A DNA stretch of 64,000 bases from the NCBI RefSeq assembly GCF_005796105.1, contig NZ_VAUO01000001.1, positions 682,001 through 746,000 on the forward strand. The letters are read 5' to 3'. The DNA comes from Pseudomonas mosselii. GTDB taxonomy: Bacteria; Pseudomonadota; Gammaproteobacteria; Pseudomonadales; Pseudomonadaceae. Below are positions 53,411 to 62,901 of this stretch, piece after piece. The notes below the pieces were generated by a model. That model had not been told where the DNA came from. It searched no databases and saw only the letters and a program-made list of their open reading frames with translations. The position numbers and the translations under genes were made by a program. Each line of letters opens with the position of its first letter. Within the stretch, counting starts at the first letter, position 1.

Positions 53411-53833
53411 TCAGCGACCTCCCGCAGGCACAGCCTGCGCGTTCTGGGTCGTAGGCGCCTCCAGCGGCGGCAGCGGCTCACCGCGATGGCTGCGGCTGAT
53501 CAAGGCAATCGTCAGCCCGCACACCAGCACCGCACCCACCGCCCCGAGCAGCGCGACCGGCCCGCCATGCAGGGCCGTGACGACGTTCTGCTGGGCAGCC
53601 ATAGCCACCACCACCGGAATGTACATTGCACCCCAGAAGCCCACGCCAAACTCACACTCCTTGCTCATGCCACCTTTGCGGTGCATGTACAAGCGTGCGC
53701 AGATCAGCAGGATCATGGCGATACCCACACCGCCCACATTGGATTTGACGCCCAGCAGCACACCCAGGAAGTCGCCGACGATGACGCCGGCAAGGGTGCA
53801 TACGGCCAGCAAGGCCACACCATAGATGATCAT
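53411..53833 (-). CDS. madL: Malonate transporter subunit MadL
   Basis: A 140-residue membrane protein with about four hydrophobic segments (MIIYGVALLAVCTLAGVIVG, GGVGIAMILLICARLYM and others) and the KGGMSKECEFGVGFWG segment conserved in MadL. It partners MadM in malonate uptake. ATG 53833 has GAGG 9 bases upstream. It follows mdcH after a 62-base gap in the same operon. Confidence 0.9.
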   Translation of the reverse strand: MIIYGVALLAVCTLAGVIVGDFLGVLLGVKSNVGGVGIAMILLICARLYMHRKGGMSKECEFGVGFWGAMYIPVVVAMAAQQNVVTALHGGPVALLGAVGAVLVCGLTIALISRSHRGEPLPPLEAPTTQNAQAVPAGGR

Positions 53834-53895
53834 TGTTGTTGTCCTCAGCGTTTGTCGAAGTTGCTTGTTGTTGTTCTTCGAAACCAGGAGCGGCG

Positions 53896-54816
53896 TTATT
53901 GGCGGTGAGCCACCTCCTGACGCAGCAAGGCGTCCACTGTATCGGCCCGGGTATTTTCCAGGGCCACCACCCGGCCCTGTTCGAACACCGCACGCGCCAG
54001 ACCCGTGAGCACGCTGCCTGGCGGTAGCTCGACGTGCAGGCGCACGCCGCGCTCGTAGGCATTGCGCAACAGGCCACGCCAATCGACGATGCGCGCCATG
54101 TTGCCGGCCAACTCGTCACGCAGTTGCGCAGGGTCGTGCATCGGCCGTGCGCGGCAACCGCTCAGCCAGGTGATGCGCGGCCTGTGCACAGCCACCGTGG
54201 CGAAAGCCGCCGCCAGTTGCGCGGCTGGCGCGTCCAGCAAACGGCAGTGCGATGGCACGCTCACCGCCAACCGGCGCGCCACGCCCTGGCCTTGGCGGCG
54301 AGCCAGGCGCGCCACCTCGGCCATGGCCTCGTCGCGACCGGCGATGACAATCTGGTTGTCACTGTTGAGATTGGCCAGGTACACCTCGTCGCTGACCTGC
54401 CCCAGCAATTGCTCGACCTCTGCCTGCGACAAGCCGCTCAGGGCGGTCATGCCATAACCGTGCGGATAGGCCCGCTGCATCAACTCGCCACGCAAGGCCA
54501 CCAGGCGCACCGCATCGGCGAATGCCAGGGCTTGTGCGATCACCGCAGCGGGATAGGCCCCGATGGACAGCCCGGCGACGTGTTCGGGCGCCGGGCTACG
54601 CTGCATCAGCCAGCGCGCCCAGGCCACCCCGGCCAGCAACAGGCACAGTTGCACTGCGCGGGTATCCTGCAGAGCCTCGGCGCTGTCCAGGGCGAGCACC
54701 GGCTCGCCGAGCACATCGCAGGCCTCTTCCACCAGCGCTTCACTGCCCGGCGGCAAGCGATGGAGCATGCCGGCCTGCTGCGCACCCTGACCTGGGAAGA
54801 CGAACAGGCTGCTCAT
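53896..54816 (-). CDS. mdcH: Malonate decarboxylase-specific malonyl transferase MdcH
   Basis: A 306-residue acyl transferase of the malonyl-CoA:ACP transacylase family. FVFPGQGAQ opens the protein, GLSIGAYPA holds the nucleophile Ser, and VPSHCRLL the conserved His. MdcH loads malonyl onto the acyl carrier subunit to start the catalytic cycle. Its ATG overlaps the mdcG stop (ATGA). The context in the mdc operon separates it from fatty-acid FabD. Confidence 0.9.
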   Translation of the reverse strand: MSSLFVFPGQGAQQAGMLHRLPPGSEALVEEACDVLGEPVLALDSAEALQDTRAVQLCLLLAGVAWARWLMQRSPAPEHVAGLSIGAYPAAVIAQALAFADAVRLVALRGELMQRAYPHGYGMTALSGLSQAEVEQLLGQVSDEVYLANLNSDNQIVIAGRDEAMAEVARLARRQGQGVARRLAVSVPSHCRLLDAPAAQLAAAFATVAVHRPRITWLSGCRARPMHDPAQLRDELAGNMARIVDWRGLLRNAYERGVRLHVELPPGSVLTGLARAVFEQGRVVALENTRADTVDALLRQEVAHRQ

Positions 54817-55439
54817 GCTGCCCACTCCAGCGCCGCCCACGGGTCGATGACCAGGCGTGCGCCATTGGTGGCCTTGAGCAATACCCGCCGCGCCGGCCCC
54901 GCCCATTCGCGCAGCGCGACGGCGCCGCCTGGGGTTTCCAGTTGCACGTCTACCCGGCAGGGTGCGCAGTCGAGAATCTCCAGCAGGTCGCGAGCCGCTT
55001 GCCGTGCCAGCGGTTGCGGGGTGCGCAGCAGCAGGTCCAGGTCACTGTCGGCGTGCAACACCTCGATACCGGTGGCGAGTTGGTAACCCACGCCGCCAGT
55101 CGGCCCCCAGGCCAGGTGGCTGCTGTCGAGCACCCTGGCGACGGCCCCCAGCGCATCGAGCGCAGGCCAACAGGCTGCTAACCCCAGTTGTGCACGCGCC
55201 ACGATCTGCTCAGGGCTCGCTACCTGCGTCACATCCTGCGTGCGCATGAGCGCCGCATAACGTCGCTCACGCCCATCGCCACGCACCCCGACCGCGACCC
55301 AACCTTGCGTGCAACCGGCACGCCGCACCACCACCGGCAGCCCCTGATCCAGTACCTGTAACGCCCAGCCCGGCGCGTCGTCAGGCAACATGGCCGACGT
55401 CATGCCCCACAGCAAGTCATGCGGGCGCAGGGCGTTCAT
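54813..55439 (-). CDS. mdcG: Phosphoribosyl-dephospho-CoA transferase MdcG
   Basis: A 208-residue enzyme of the CitX/MdcG kind, with a nucleotidyltransferase motif HADSDLDLLL in the second half. It attaches the 2'-(5''-triphosphoribosyl)-3'-dephospho-CoA group to a Ser of the MdcC carrier protein. The start ATG 55439 begins 2 bases after the mdcE stop codon; the open frame upstream lies inside mdcE. Confidence 0.9.
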   Translation of the reverse strand: MNALRPHDLLWGMTSAMLPDDAPGWALQVLDQGLPVVVRRAGCTQGWVAVGVRGDGRERRYAALMRTQDVTQVASPEQIVARAQLGLAACWPALDALGAVARVLDSSHLAWGPTGGVGYQLATGIEVLHADSDLDLLLRTPQPLARQAARDLLEILDCAPCRVDVQLETPGGAVALREWAGPARRVLLKATNGARLVIDPWAALEWAA

Positions 55440-55440
55440 C

Positions 55441-56232
55441 TCAGGCCTCCTGCCATTGGCGACGCAGGCGCTCGCGGACCTCGCGAGAAGCGCGCCGGTG
55501 CTCACCCTGAAGACGCGACGCCAAGTCGGTCGACTCGCCGATATCACTCACCGCTTGTGCAAGGCATGCACGCACCGTGGCGATATCCGCCGCCGTTGGC
55601 GCCTCGGCGCTGGCGACACCCAGCCTGCGCCAGAGCAGGCCCAGCGAGGCGTAACTGGCCAGGTCATAGGCCATCGGCGGCACGTCCGCCGCCAGCGCCT
55701 CCAGCGCCTCGACGCTACGCAGGGTAATCCGCGCTGCCGCCGCCTTGCCCATGGCGTGCACCATTACGCCATTGTCATCCAGGGCGATCAGGCGCTGGGC
55801 CTGATAACCGTGGGCGAGAAACGCGCCAGACATGGCCTTGCCCACCAGCAACCCGATAACCGGATGCCCGGCCAAGCGTGCGCGGGCATAGGCCTGTACC
55901 GCAGCCGCCAACGCCTGATGGATACCCAGCGCCTCCTCGCGGCGCCCGTAGGCCTGACTGGGCACATCGATCACCGCGACGATGGCGCGTTTAGTACGCC
56001 CACGATCGGCCTCCACCGCCTCGTTGACCGCCTTGGCCAACCCCCAGCCTTCGAGCAGGCCAACTTCGCCCGAGCGCGCGCGCGGGAAAGGATTGTCGGC
56101 ATCGGGCACCACGGCGATGAAACGTGCCAGGCGATTGTCCAGCTCACCATCGATGACCTGCACCGAGGCGGGATATCCCCCCAGCGCTTCGCCGCCGGCC
56201 AGGCCCGGCAGCCAGTTCAAGGCACGGTTCAT
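55441..56232 (-). CDS. mdcE: Malonate decarboxylase gamma subunit
   Basis: A 263-residue carboxyltransferase-like subunit. With MdcD it forms the decarboxylase proper, which releases CO2 from malonyl-S-ACP to leave acetyl-S-ACP. Segments such as AIVAVIDVPSQAYGRREEALG and GLLVGKAMSGAFLAHGYQA match MdcE. Its start overlaps the mdcD stop by 4 bases. Confidence 0.93.
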   Translation of the reverse strand: MNRALNWLPGLAGGEALGGYPASVQVIDGELDNRLARFIAVVPDADNPFPRARSGEVGLLEGWGLAKAVNEAVEADRGRTKRAIVAVIDVPSQAYGRREEALGIHQALAAAVQAYARARLAGHPVIGLLVGKAMSGAFLAHGYQAQRLIALDDNGVMVHAMGKAAAARITLRSVEALEALAADVPPMAYDLASYASLGLLWRRLGVASAEAPTAADIATVRACLAQAVSDIGESTDLASRLQGEHRRASREVRERLRRQWQEA

Positions 56233-57077
56233 GGGGCATCTCCTTGGTAGAGGGCGCGCACCGTGGCGGCGTCCATTTGTGCTACGTCATCACCCAGCCG
56301 GGCCAGGCGTTCGAGGTACCAGGCCCAGCGCTCGGCACGCTCGGCGCTGGGGGTGTCGAGTAGTTGCAACAGGGCCTGGCGCACCTGTGTGACATCGTCG
56401 GCCACGAAGCCATCCACCAAGGCGCTGGCATGGCGTTGCTCACCGCCTGTCAGGCTCCAGATGAACGGCCGGTCGCTGGCGTTGTATTCGTCGATGCCCG
56501 CCTCCTGCTCGATCACTTGCGGGCCATTGAGCCCCAGGCGCGCCTCGCGGGTGACCAGCAGGTGGCTGCACAGCCCCGCGGCAATGGACATGCCGCCGAA
56601 ACAGCCGACCGCACCTGCGATCACGCCGATCACCGGCTGGTACGTACGCAGCTCGACGATTGCCGCCTGGACCTCGGCAATTGCTGCCAGTCCAAGGTTG
56701 GCCTCCTGCAACCGCACACCACCGGTCTCGAGCAGCAATACGGCGCAGGTGGGTATGCCGGCGCGGTTGTCTTCGATTGCCAGCTCCAGGGCGCCGGCAA
56801 TCTTCGCCCCACCCACCTCACCCAGGCTGCCGCCCTGGAAGCCGCCTTCGATGGCCGCCACCACACACGGGCGCCCGGCCAGTAGGCCCTTGGCGATCAC
56901 CACGCCGTCATCGGCCTGCGGCACGATGCCTTGACGCGGCAACCACGGCGACATCATGCGCTCGAAGGGGTCGAGCAATTCACGGAAAGTACCCTCGTCG
57001 AGCACAGCGCGGGCGCGCTGGCGGGCCCCCAGTTCGACGAAGCTGCGGTGACGCAGCAGGCGCTCGGTATCAGTCAT
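56229..57077 (-). CDS. mdcD: Malonate decarboxylase beta subunit
   Basis: A 282-residue carboxyltransferase-family subunit. GGFQGGSLGEVGGAKIAGALELA and GGVRLQEANLGLAAIAEV are conserved crotonase-like segments, and GAVGCFGGMSIAAGLCSHLL follows. It pairs with MdcE in malonyl-S-ACP decarboxylation. ATG 57077 lies 8 bases inside the mdcC end, so the two genes overlap and are coupled. Confidence 0.93.
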   Translation of the reverse strand: MTDTERLLRHRSFVELGARQRARAVLDEGTFRELLDPFERMMSPWLPRQGIVPQADDGVVIAKGLLAGRPCVVAAIEGGFQGGSLGEVGGAKIAGALELAIEDNRAGIPTCAVLLLETGGVRLQEANLGLAAIAEVQAAIVELRTYQPVIGVIAGAVGCFGGMSIAAGLCSHLLVTREARLGLNGPQVIEQEAGIDEYNASDRPFIWSLTGGEQRHASALVDGFVADDVTQVRQALLQLLDTPSAERAERWAWYLERLARLGDDVAQMDAATVRALYQGDAP

Positions 57078-57369
57078 GCGCGATCTCCTCGAAACCTTGC
57101 TCCAGGCGCAGGCGCACCACACCGGGGGTAGCACCGAAATCATGGATGTCGACTTTCAGCGCAGGCACGGCGCGGTCGGCGAACAGGCGTTGGAACAGTT
57201 GTTCCCAGCGCGCCTGGCCGCCATCGACCGAGGTCACGACCTGGATCTCCAGGCGTCCGGCCTCGCCCGGCTCGATCAATACTTCCAGGTCGCCTGAGCT
57301 GACGCAGCCCACCAGGGCGCGACCGCGTCCCGACTGCTGAGCAGGAAATTCAAAGTTCAGGGTCTGCAT
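57070..57369 (-). CDS. mdcC: Malonate decarboxylase acyl carrier protein (delta subunit)
   Basis: A 99-residue carrier protein. The segment LVGCVSSGDLEVLIEP holds the Ser expected to carry the dephospho-CoA-derived prosthetic group put on by MdcB and MdcG. It shuttles malonyl and acetyl groups between MdcA, MdcD-MdcE and MdcH. It begins 2 bases after the mdcB stop codon. Confidence 0.93.
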   Translation of the reverse strand: MQTLNFEFPAQQSGRGRALVGCVSSGDLEVLIEPGEAGRLEIQVVTSVDGGQARWEQLFQRLFADRAVPALKVDIHDFGATPGVVRLRLEQGFEEIAHD

Positions 57370-57370
57370 G

Positions 57371-58303
57371 TCACACGCTCCCAGCAGATTCGAGGAACAG
57401 GCAGGCCGCCAGCAGGTCGGCGGCTCCACCCGGAGAGGCATTCAAGCGCAACAACTGCGCATCCAACTCGCGCAGCCGCCGGCGTCCGCCAAGGCTGGCG
57501 CTGCCACCGGCAGCGAGCACGGCGTCGGCCCCTCGCTGCAAGACCTGCAGACCTTCGGGCCCGGCACGCCAGAGCACGCAGGTATCGCTGAGGGTGGCCA
57601 TGATCGCCAGCAGTGCATCGAGCCGGGCATGCGCCTCGCCCGCACCAGCGGCCCGGCTACGGCGCAGTTGCGGCAAACCGTGTTCGATCACTGCCGGAAA
57701 GCCCTGCTGGGCTTGCTCACGCGCGCCGCCCACGCCATGCCGTTGACGGACCTGGTTGCCGTGGCTATCGCTCATCACCGCGACAGGATCATCGAGCAGC
57801 GCAATCCGTCCAGCGCGCCGGGCCAGGGTTTCGGCACTGGCACCGGGGTCGAGGGCGCGAGCGGCGACCAACAAGCCCAAGGCCCAGATCGCCCCGCGGT
57901 GGGTATTGACGCCACCGGTGGTGGCCAGCATCGTCGCTTCGCCCTCCCGGCCTAGGCGGCCCAGGGCCGCGCGTAGTGGCAGGCCAATCGCGCCGCACTG
58001 CTGCGCGGCTTCAGCCATTTGCCGCAGGCACGGCCACAGGGCCAGGGCCGAGGCGTGCATCAGCGCCAGGCTCATGTCGTGGTGGGCACCATTGCTGCGC
58101 CGGTCCACCAGTCCAGGTTTGGGCGACAGGTCGGCTTCGTCGAGCAGCGCGGCGACGGCCAGGTCGGCGAGATGATCAGCCAAGGGCAGCGCGGCGCCCT
58201 GCTGCGACCCTGGAGCGCTCAAGCTCGCCGTCACAGGGAGTGGGCTGGTCTCGACGTGCGCGTGAAACGCCTGACGCAGCGTCAGATCGTAGGCATTCAT
58301 CAT
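57371..58303 (-). CDS. mdcB: Triphosphoribosyl-dephospho-CoA synthase MdcB
   Basis: A 310-residue CitG/MdcB-family enzyme. The family motif [19 protein letters not shown] is clear, and [17 protein letters not shown] follows. It makes the precursor of the MdcC prosthetic group from ATP and dephospho-CoA. The start was set at ATG 58303, which overlaps the mdcA stop as TGATG and has GGAG 7 bases upstream; a second ATG follows directly. Confidence 0.92.
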   Translation of the reverse strand: MMNAYDLTLRQAFHAHVETSPLPVTASLSAPGSQQGAALPLADHLADLAVAALLDEADLSPKPGLVDRRSNGAHHDMSLALMHASALALWPCLRQMAEAAQQCGAIGLPLRAALGRLGREGEATMLATTGGVNTHRGAIWALGLLVAARALDPGASAETLARRAGRIALLDDPVAVMSDSHGNQVRQRHGVGGAREQAQQGFPAVIEHGLPQLRRSRAAGAGEAHARLDALLAIMATLSDTCVLWRAGPEGLQVLQRGADAVLAAGGSASLGGRRRLRELDAQLLRLNASPGGAADLLAACLFLESAGSV

Positions 58304-59964
58304 CACCAGCTCCTGAACCGTGCAGGTGGGTTGTACAAGCCGCCAGACCACTCCACCAGCTCGGCAATGCTACGGGCGGCAAGCAGTTCACGGCTGGCGT
58401 CGGTACGGCGAATGCCCAGATCCTCCGGCAAGGCCACCAGGCCGAGCTTGCGCAGGCGTTCGGTGTCCTTGGGATCGTGGCGCAGGCCAATCGCGGTGAC
58501 GCCGGCCACGGCGGCGATCATCTGTCGCCGTTCCTCCAGGCTACGGGCCTTGTACAGGTAGGCGATGCCCTCCTCGGTCAGCAGGTGGGTAACGTCGTCG
58601 CCGTAGATCATGACCGGTGCCAGTGGCATACCGGCCTTCTTTGCCACCTCCACCGCATCGAGGGTATCGACGAAGGTGGGCTTACCGCCTTCCTGGTAGG
58701 TCTCGACCATCTGCACCACCAGCTTGCGACCACGCTCAAGCAGCGTGTCCGGCACGGTCATGTCCAGCCAGGCGGGGGTGGCATGGCGCCGGCCACGCGG
58801 GTCATGGCCCATGTTCGGCGCGCCGCCGAAGCCGGCCAGGCGTCCACGGGTCACGGTGGAGGAATGGCCGTCGCCGTCCACTTGCAAGGTGGCGCCGATA
58901 AACAGGTCCACAGCGTACTGTCCGGCCAACTGGCACATCATGCGGTTCGAGCGCAAAGAACCGTCGCGCCCGGTGAAGAACACATCCGGGCGCTGGGCGA
59001 TGTAGTCCTCCATGCCAAGCTCGGTGCCGAAACAGTGCACGCTCTGCACCCAGCCGGTCTCGATGGCCGGGATCAAGGTCGGGTGCGGGTTGAGGGTCCA
59101 GTTACGGCAGATCTTGCCCTTGAGGCCCAAGGATTCGCCATAGGTCGGCAGGATCAGCTCGATGGCAGCCGTGTTGAAACCGATGCCGTGGTTGAGCGAC
59201 TGCACCTGATGTTTCTCGTAGATGCCGCGAATCGCCATCATCGCCATCAGCACGTGCACCGGCTTGATGTGGCGTGGGTCGCGGGTGAACAACGGCTCGA
59301 TGTAGAACGGTTGGTCGGCGACCACCACGAAGTCCACCCAGCTGGCCGGGATATCCACCCGTGGCAAGTCATCCACGCGATCCACCAGTTGATTGACCTG
59401 GGCGATCACGATGCCATCGCTGAACGCTGCTGGCTCTACCAGCGCCGGGGTGTCCTCGGTGCTGGGGCCGGTGTACAGGTTGCCGTCGCGGTCGGCCATG
59501 AAGCCAGCCACCAAGGTGACGTTGGGGATCAGGTCAACCAGCAGGCGCGAATACAGCTCGATGTAGGTATGAATGGCACCGACTTCGAGCAGGCCGTCTT
59601 CGAGCAATTGGCTGATACGCAAGCTTTGTGGGCCAGCGAACGAGAAGTCGAGCTTGCGTGCAATCCCGCGTTCGAACAACGCCAGGTGTTCGGCGCGGCT
59701 GACGCTGGGCAGGATCATGTGCAGGTCGTGCAGGCGCTCGGGATCGACCTTGGCCAGCGAACGCGAGAGAAAGTCGGCCTGCTTCTGGTTGTTGCCTTCG
59801 AGCACCACACGGTCGCCCGGTGCCAGCAGCAGTTCCAGGGCCTCGACGATCCGCTCGGTGGGCAACACCGCCCCCTCGGCCAGATGGCGCACGCGGTCGA
59901 GGCGACGCTGTTTCTCGGCGCGGCGCCGCGACCATTGCGGCGGTGGATTCTTCATTGTTGTCAT
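58303..59964 (-). CDS. mdcA: Malonate decarboxylase alpha subunit (acetyl-S-ACP:malonate transferase)
   Basis: A 553-residue CoA-transferase-like protein matching MdcA. It exchanges the acetyl group on MdcC for malonate, so the cycle can run again. Conserved stretches include [51 protein letters not shown] and [15 protein letters not shown]. It is the first gene of the operon mdcABCDEGH-madLM, with several start/stop overlaps downstream. A start at 59955 (second Met) is also possible. Confidence 0.95.
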   Translation of the reverse strand: MTTMKNPPPQWSRRRAEKQRRLDRVRHLAEGAVLPTERIVEALELLLAPGDRVVLEGNNQKQADFLSRSLAKVDPERLHDLHMILPSVSRAEHLALFERGIARKLDFSFAGPQSLRISQLLEDGLLEVGAIHTYIELYSRLLVDLIPNVTLVAGFMADRDGNLYTGPSTEDTPALVEPAAFSDGIVIAQVNQLVDRVDDLPRVDIPASWVDFVVVADQPFYIEPLFTRDPRHIKPVHVLMAMMAIRGIYEKHQVQSLNHGIGFNTAAIELILPTYGESLGLKGKICRNWTLNPHPTLIPAIETGWVQSVHCFGTELGMEDYIAQRPDVFFTGRDGSLRSNRMMCQLAGQYAVDLFIGATLQVDGDGHSSTVTRGRLAGFGGAPNMGHDPRGRRHATPAWLDMTVPDTLLERGRKLVVQMVETYQEGGKPTFVDTLDAVEVAKKAGMPLAPVMIYGDDVTHLLTEEGIAYLYKARSLEERRQMIAAVAGVTAIGLRHDPKDTERLRKLGLVALPEDLGIRRTDASRELLAARSIAELVEWSGGLYNPPARFRSW

Positions 59965-60044
59965 TGGGTGACTCCACGGGTTCGCTGTCGTGAAATCACC
60001 TTAGGGCGGCGGCAAGTGTTGTATCAATCAAGCAGGACGTCTAT

Positions 60045-60065
60045 TCGTTACGCTAAAGTTAACGA
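60045..60065. promoter_or_regulatory. Candidate MdcR operator upstream of mdcA
   Basis: TCGTTA (60045-60050) and TAACGA (60060-60065) form a perfect 6-bp dyad with a 9-base spacer, 80 bases before the mdcA start. The size and spacing suit a LysR-type binding site. The 259-base gap between mdcA and the LuxR-type gene contains no gene; an AT-rich stretch at about 60115-60160 may hold promoter elements. Confidence 0.45.
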
Positions 60066-60223
60066 TGACCGGTAAGTCATGCTGTTTCAATCCGGCCAAT
60101 GCCATTACCATGACATTATCTTGTTTCATTTTATGGTCACTCAATCGTTGTAATAGGGTTCGCAACAACTTGCGCCGCTATAGGACACGCCGCGCTGACT
60201 TTCACTGACTCACGGACGACACC

Positions 60224-60865
60224 ATGCCCCCACACCTGCCCTTTCCACACATCGGCAAAGCCATCGCCAGCACTGGCAGCGCGCAGTTCCCGCGCAGGCT
60301 ACATGACTTGATCAGCACCCAACTGACGGTCGATGCCACGCATATTCGTCAGTCGCGCATCGCCTGCGGCGAAGGCGATCCACCGCTGCTGTGCGAGACC
60401 GTGTTGTCGCACCCGGCGATTAACCTGGGCGACCCGGCACGCCTGCAACTGGTCCGTAGCAACAATGGCTACCACTATCAGATCACCGTGCTGCGCGCAG
60501 CACAGGGCGATGCCTTCACGCTGTCCGAGCGGCACTTGCTGGAGGACATCTCACCGCTGCTGCTGCCAATGCTTGAGAAGCACGGCGACGCCCTGCAGCC
60601 GCCGCCGGCCGTTGGCGAGTCGATGCCGGCACGTTTCCTGGAGCGCCTGCAGCAACGCGGCCTGAGCCTTTCCGAGCGTGAGCGCCAGGTGTGCCTAGGG
60701 CTGCTGGCCGGGCACACCGCGCCGCAGCAAGCGGCGCTGCTGGCATTGAAGGTCAACACCGTGGAAAGTTACCTGCGCCGCGCGGCGATCAAACTGGGCA
60801 TCAGCGGGCGCCACTCGCTGATGCGCTGGATGTACGACGCCCAGGTGCCGGCACGACACCACTGA
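60224..60865 (+). CDS. LuxR-family transcriptional regulator without a recognised sensor domain
   Basis: A 213-residue protein whose C-terminal third is a LuxR helix-turn-helix (LSERERQVCLGLLAGHTAPQQAALLALKVNTVESYLRRAAIKLGISGRHSL). The N-terminal 140 residues match no receiver or acyl-homoserine-lactone domain that I recognise. It is divergent from mdcA, so it could help control malonate use, and convergent with the MacB gene 27 bases away. Its target is unknown. Confidence 0.82.
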   Translation: MPPHLPFPHIGKAIASTGSAQFPRRLHDLISTQLTVDATHIRQSRIACGEGDPPLLCETVLSHPAINLGDPARLQLVRSNNGYHYQITVLRAAQGDAFTLSERHLLEDISPLLLPMLEKHGDALQPPPAVGESMPARFLERLQQRGLSLSERERQVCLGLLAGHTAPQQAALLALKVNTVESYLRRAAIKLGISGRHSLMRWMYDAQVPARHH

Positions 60866-60892
60866 CGCTTGCGCCTGCGCCGCGGCGGCGAC

Positions 60893-62899
60893 TCAATCCC
60901 GTGCCAATGCCTCGATCGGGTCGAGCCGGGCGGCGTTGCGCGCCGGCACGAAGCCAAACACGATGCCGATCAGTGTCGAGCAGGCGAAGGCGGTCGCCAC
61001 CGAAGCCAGCGAGAACACCATCTGCCACTGCGAGACGAACAGGGTGAACAGCGAACCGATGCCGTAGGACAACCCGATGCCGATCACCCCGCCAATCAGG
61101 CACACCATCACCGCTTCCACCAGAAACTGCTGGCGGATATCCGACTGACGCGCGCCCACCGCCATACGAATGCCGATCTCACGGGTGCGTTCGGTCACTG
61201 ACACCAGCATGATGTTCATCACCCCAATGCCCCCCACCACCAGCGAAATCACTGCGATCAGCGACAGCAACAAGGTCAGCGAGCGGCTGGTCTTTTGCAC
61301 CGTCTGCATGATGCTGTCGAGGTTGTTGGTGAAGAAGTCCTTGGTGCCATGGCGCTGCAACATCAGGGCGTTGACCTCCTGCTCGACTCGCTTGCTCGGC
61401 ACGCCATCGCGGATGCGCACGCTGATGCTGTCCAGGTGCCGTTGGCCGAACACGCGGCCAGCTGCGGTCTCGTAGGGCAGCCAGACATTCAGACCGTTGT
61501 TGGCGGCGAACAGGTTCTTGTTCTCGGCGGTCACACCGATCACCGTGCACGGCAGGCTGCCCAGCAGGATCACCTGGCCAAGCGGATCGACGCCTTCGCC
61601 GAACAACCGCTTACGGGTATTGTGGTCGATCACCACCACTTGCGCCTGGCGTCGGGCATCGTCGGCACTGAAGCCAATGCCGGCGTCGAAACGGATGTTG
61701 CGCACCTTGAAGTAACGCTCGTTGACGCCGTTGAGCTGCACATCCACGTCGATGTTGCGGTAGCGCACCAACAGGCTGCGGCCGATCACCGGTGTGGCGC
61801 TGTCGACGTAGTACAGCTGGTTGAGGGCAGCCACATCCCCTGGCAACAGCGTTTCGATGGACTTGGCCCGGCTGTCGCCGAAGTTGCTGCCTGGATAGAT
61901 ATCGATGGTGTTGCTACCGATCGCCTCGATATCGCGCAGCACATACCCCTTGGCCCCCTCGCCAATCGCCGAGATCGACACCACCGAGGTGATGCCGATG
62001 ATGATCCCGAGCATGGTCAGCAAGGTCCGCATGCGGTGCGATACCAGCGCGATCCAGGCCATGGCGAACGCTTCGCGGAACAACCCCATGCCGGCCACCA
62101 AGCGTCTTGGTCTAGGCGCCTCGGCGGCGCCCGGCGCAGACTCGGCGGGCATGTCCCACGCCGAGCGGTTGCACTGGTCGCTGACGATCTGCCCGTCACT
62201 GACCTCGATGATCCGCTCGGCATGGGCCGCCACCTTGGGGTCGTGGGTCACCAGGATCACCGTATGCCCGGCCTGGTGCAGCTCCAGCAGGATGCGCATC
62301 ACCTCCTTGCCACTGGCAGTGTCCAAGGCCCCGGTAGGTTCGTCGGCGAGGATCACCTGCCCGCCGTTCATCAACGCGCGGCAGATACTCACCCGCTGCT
62401 GCTGGCCGCCGGACATCTGGCTGGGCCGATGCGCCAAGTGCCCGGCCAGGCCCAGCCGGGTCAGCAGCTCGCGGGCACGTGCGTGACGCACACCTTGCGC
62501 GGTACCGGCGTAGACCGCCGGTATCTCGACATTACGCAGCGCATCGAGGTGCGGCAACAGGTGGTAGCGCTGGAAGATGAAGCCGAAGTGATCGCGCCGC
62601 AGCGCCGCCAGGGCCTCGTCGTCCATGTCGCGGGTTTCCTGGCCGCTAACCTGGTAGCTGCCAGCGCTGGCGTGGTCTAGGCAACCCAGGATGTTCATCA
62701 GGGTCGACTTGCCCGAGCCCGAGGCGCCGATGATCGCCACCAGCTCGCCGGCATGGATGCTCAGGTCGATCTGGCGCAACGCCAGAAACTCCCGATCACC
62801 CGCCATGAAGCTGCGGCAGACGCCGCGCAACTGCAGCAATGCGGGCGGCTGCTCGCCGCCTGAGGGGCACAGGATGTCCGGTGCAACGCTCATGTTCAT
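60893..62899 (-). CDS. MacB-type ABC efflux protein (PvdT-like)
   Basis: A 668-residue ABC protein. The ATPase domain comes first (Walker A GASGSGKST, signature SGGQQQRVSICRALM, Walker B VILADEPTGALD, switch HD), then four membrane helices and a large periplasmic domain, ending VFGFVPARNAARLDPIEALARD. This is the MacB layout; PvdT of pseudomonads belongs here and helps export or recycle siderophores. It pairs with the MacA-like gene immediately upstream (2-base gap). ATG 62899 was used; 62893 is also possible. A third outer-membrane component would lie beyond the NRPS locus or elsewhere and is not seen. Confidence 0.9.
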   Translation of the reverse strand: MNMSVAPDILCPSGGEQPPALLQLRGVCRSFMAGDREFLALRQIDLSIHAGELVAIIGASGSGKSTLMNILGCLDHASAGSYQVSGQETRDMDDEALAALRRDHFGFIFQRYHLLPHLDALRNVEIPAVYAGTAQGVRHARARELLTRLGLAGHLAHRPSQMSGGQQQRVSICRALMNGGQVILADEPTGALDTASGKEVMRILLELHQAGHTVILVTHDPKVAAHAERIIEVSDGQIVSDQCNRSAWDMPAESAPGAAEAPRPRRLVAGMGLFREAFAMAWIALVSHRMRTLLTMLGIIIGITSVVSISAIGEGAKGYVLRDIEAIGSNTIDIYPGSNFGDSRAKSIETLLPGDVAALNQLYYVDSATPVIGRSLLVRYRNIDVDVQLNGVNERYFKVRNIRFDAGIGFSADDARRQAQVVVIDHNTRKRLFGEGVDPLGQVILLGSLPCTVIGVTAENKNLFAANNGLNVWLPYETAAGRVFGQRHLDSISVRIRDGVPSKRVEQEVNALMLQRHGTKDFFTNNLDSIMQTVQKTSRSLTLLLSLIAVISLVVGGIGVMNIMLVSVTERTREIGIRMAVGARQSDIRQQFLVEAVMVCLIGGVIGIGLSYGIGSLFTLFVSQWQMVFSLASVATAFACSTLIGIVFGFVPARNAARLDPIEALARD

Positions 62900-62901
62900 G
62901 C

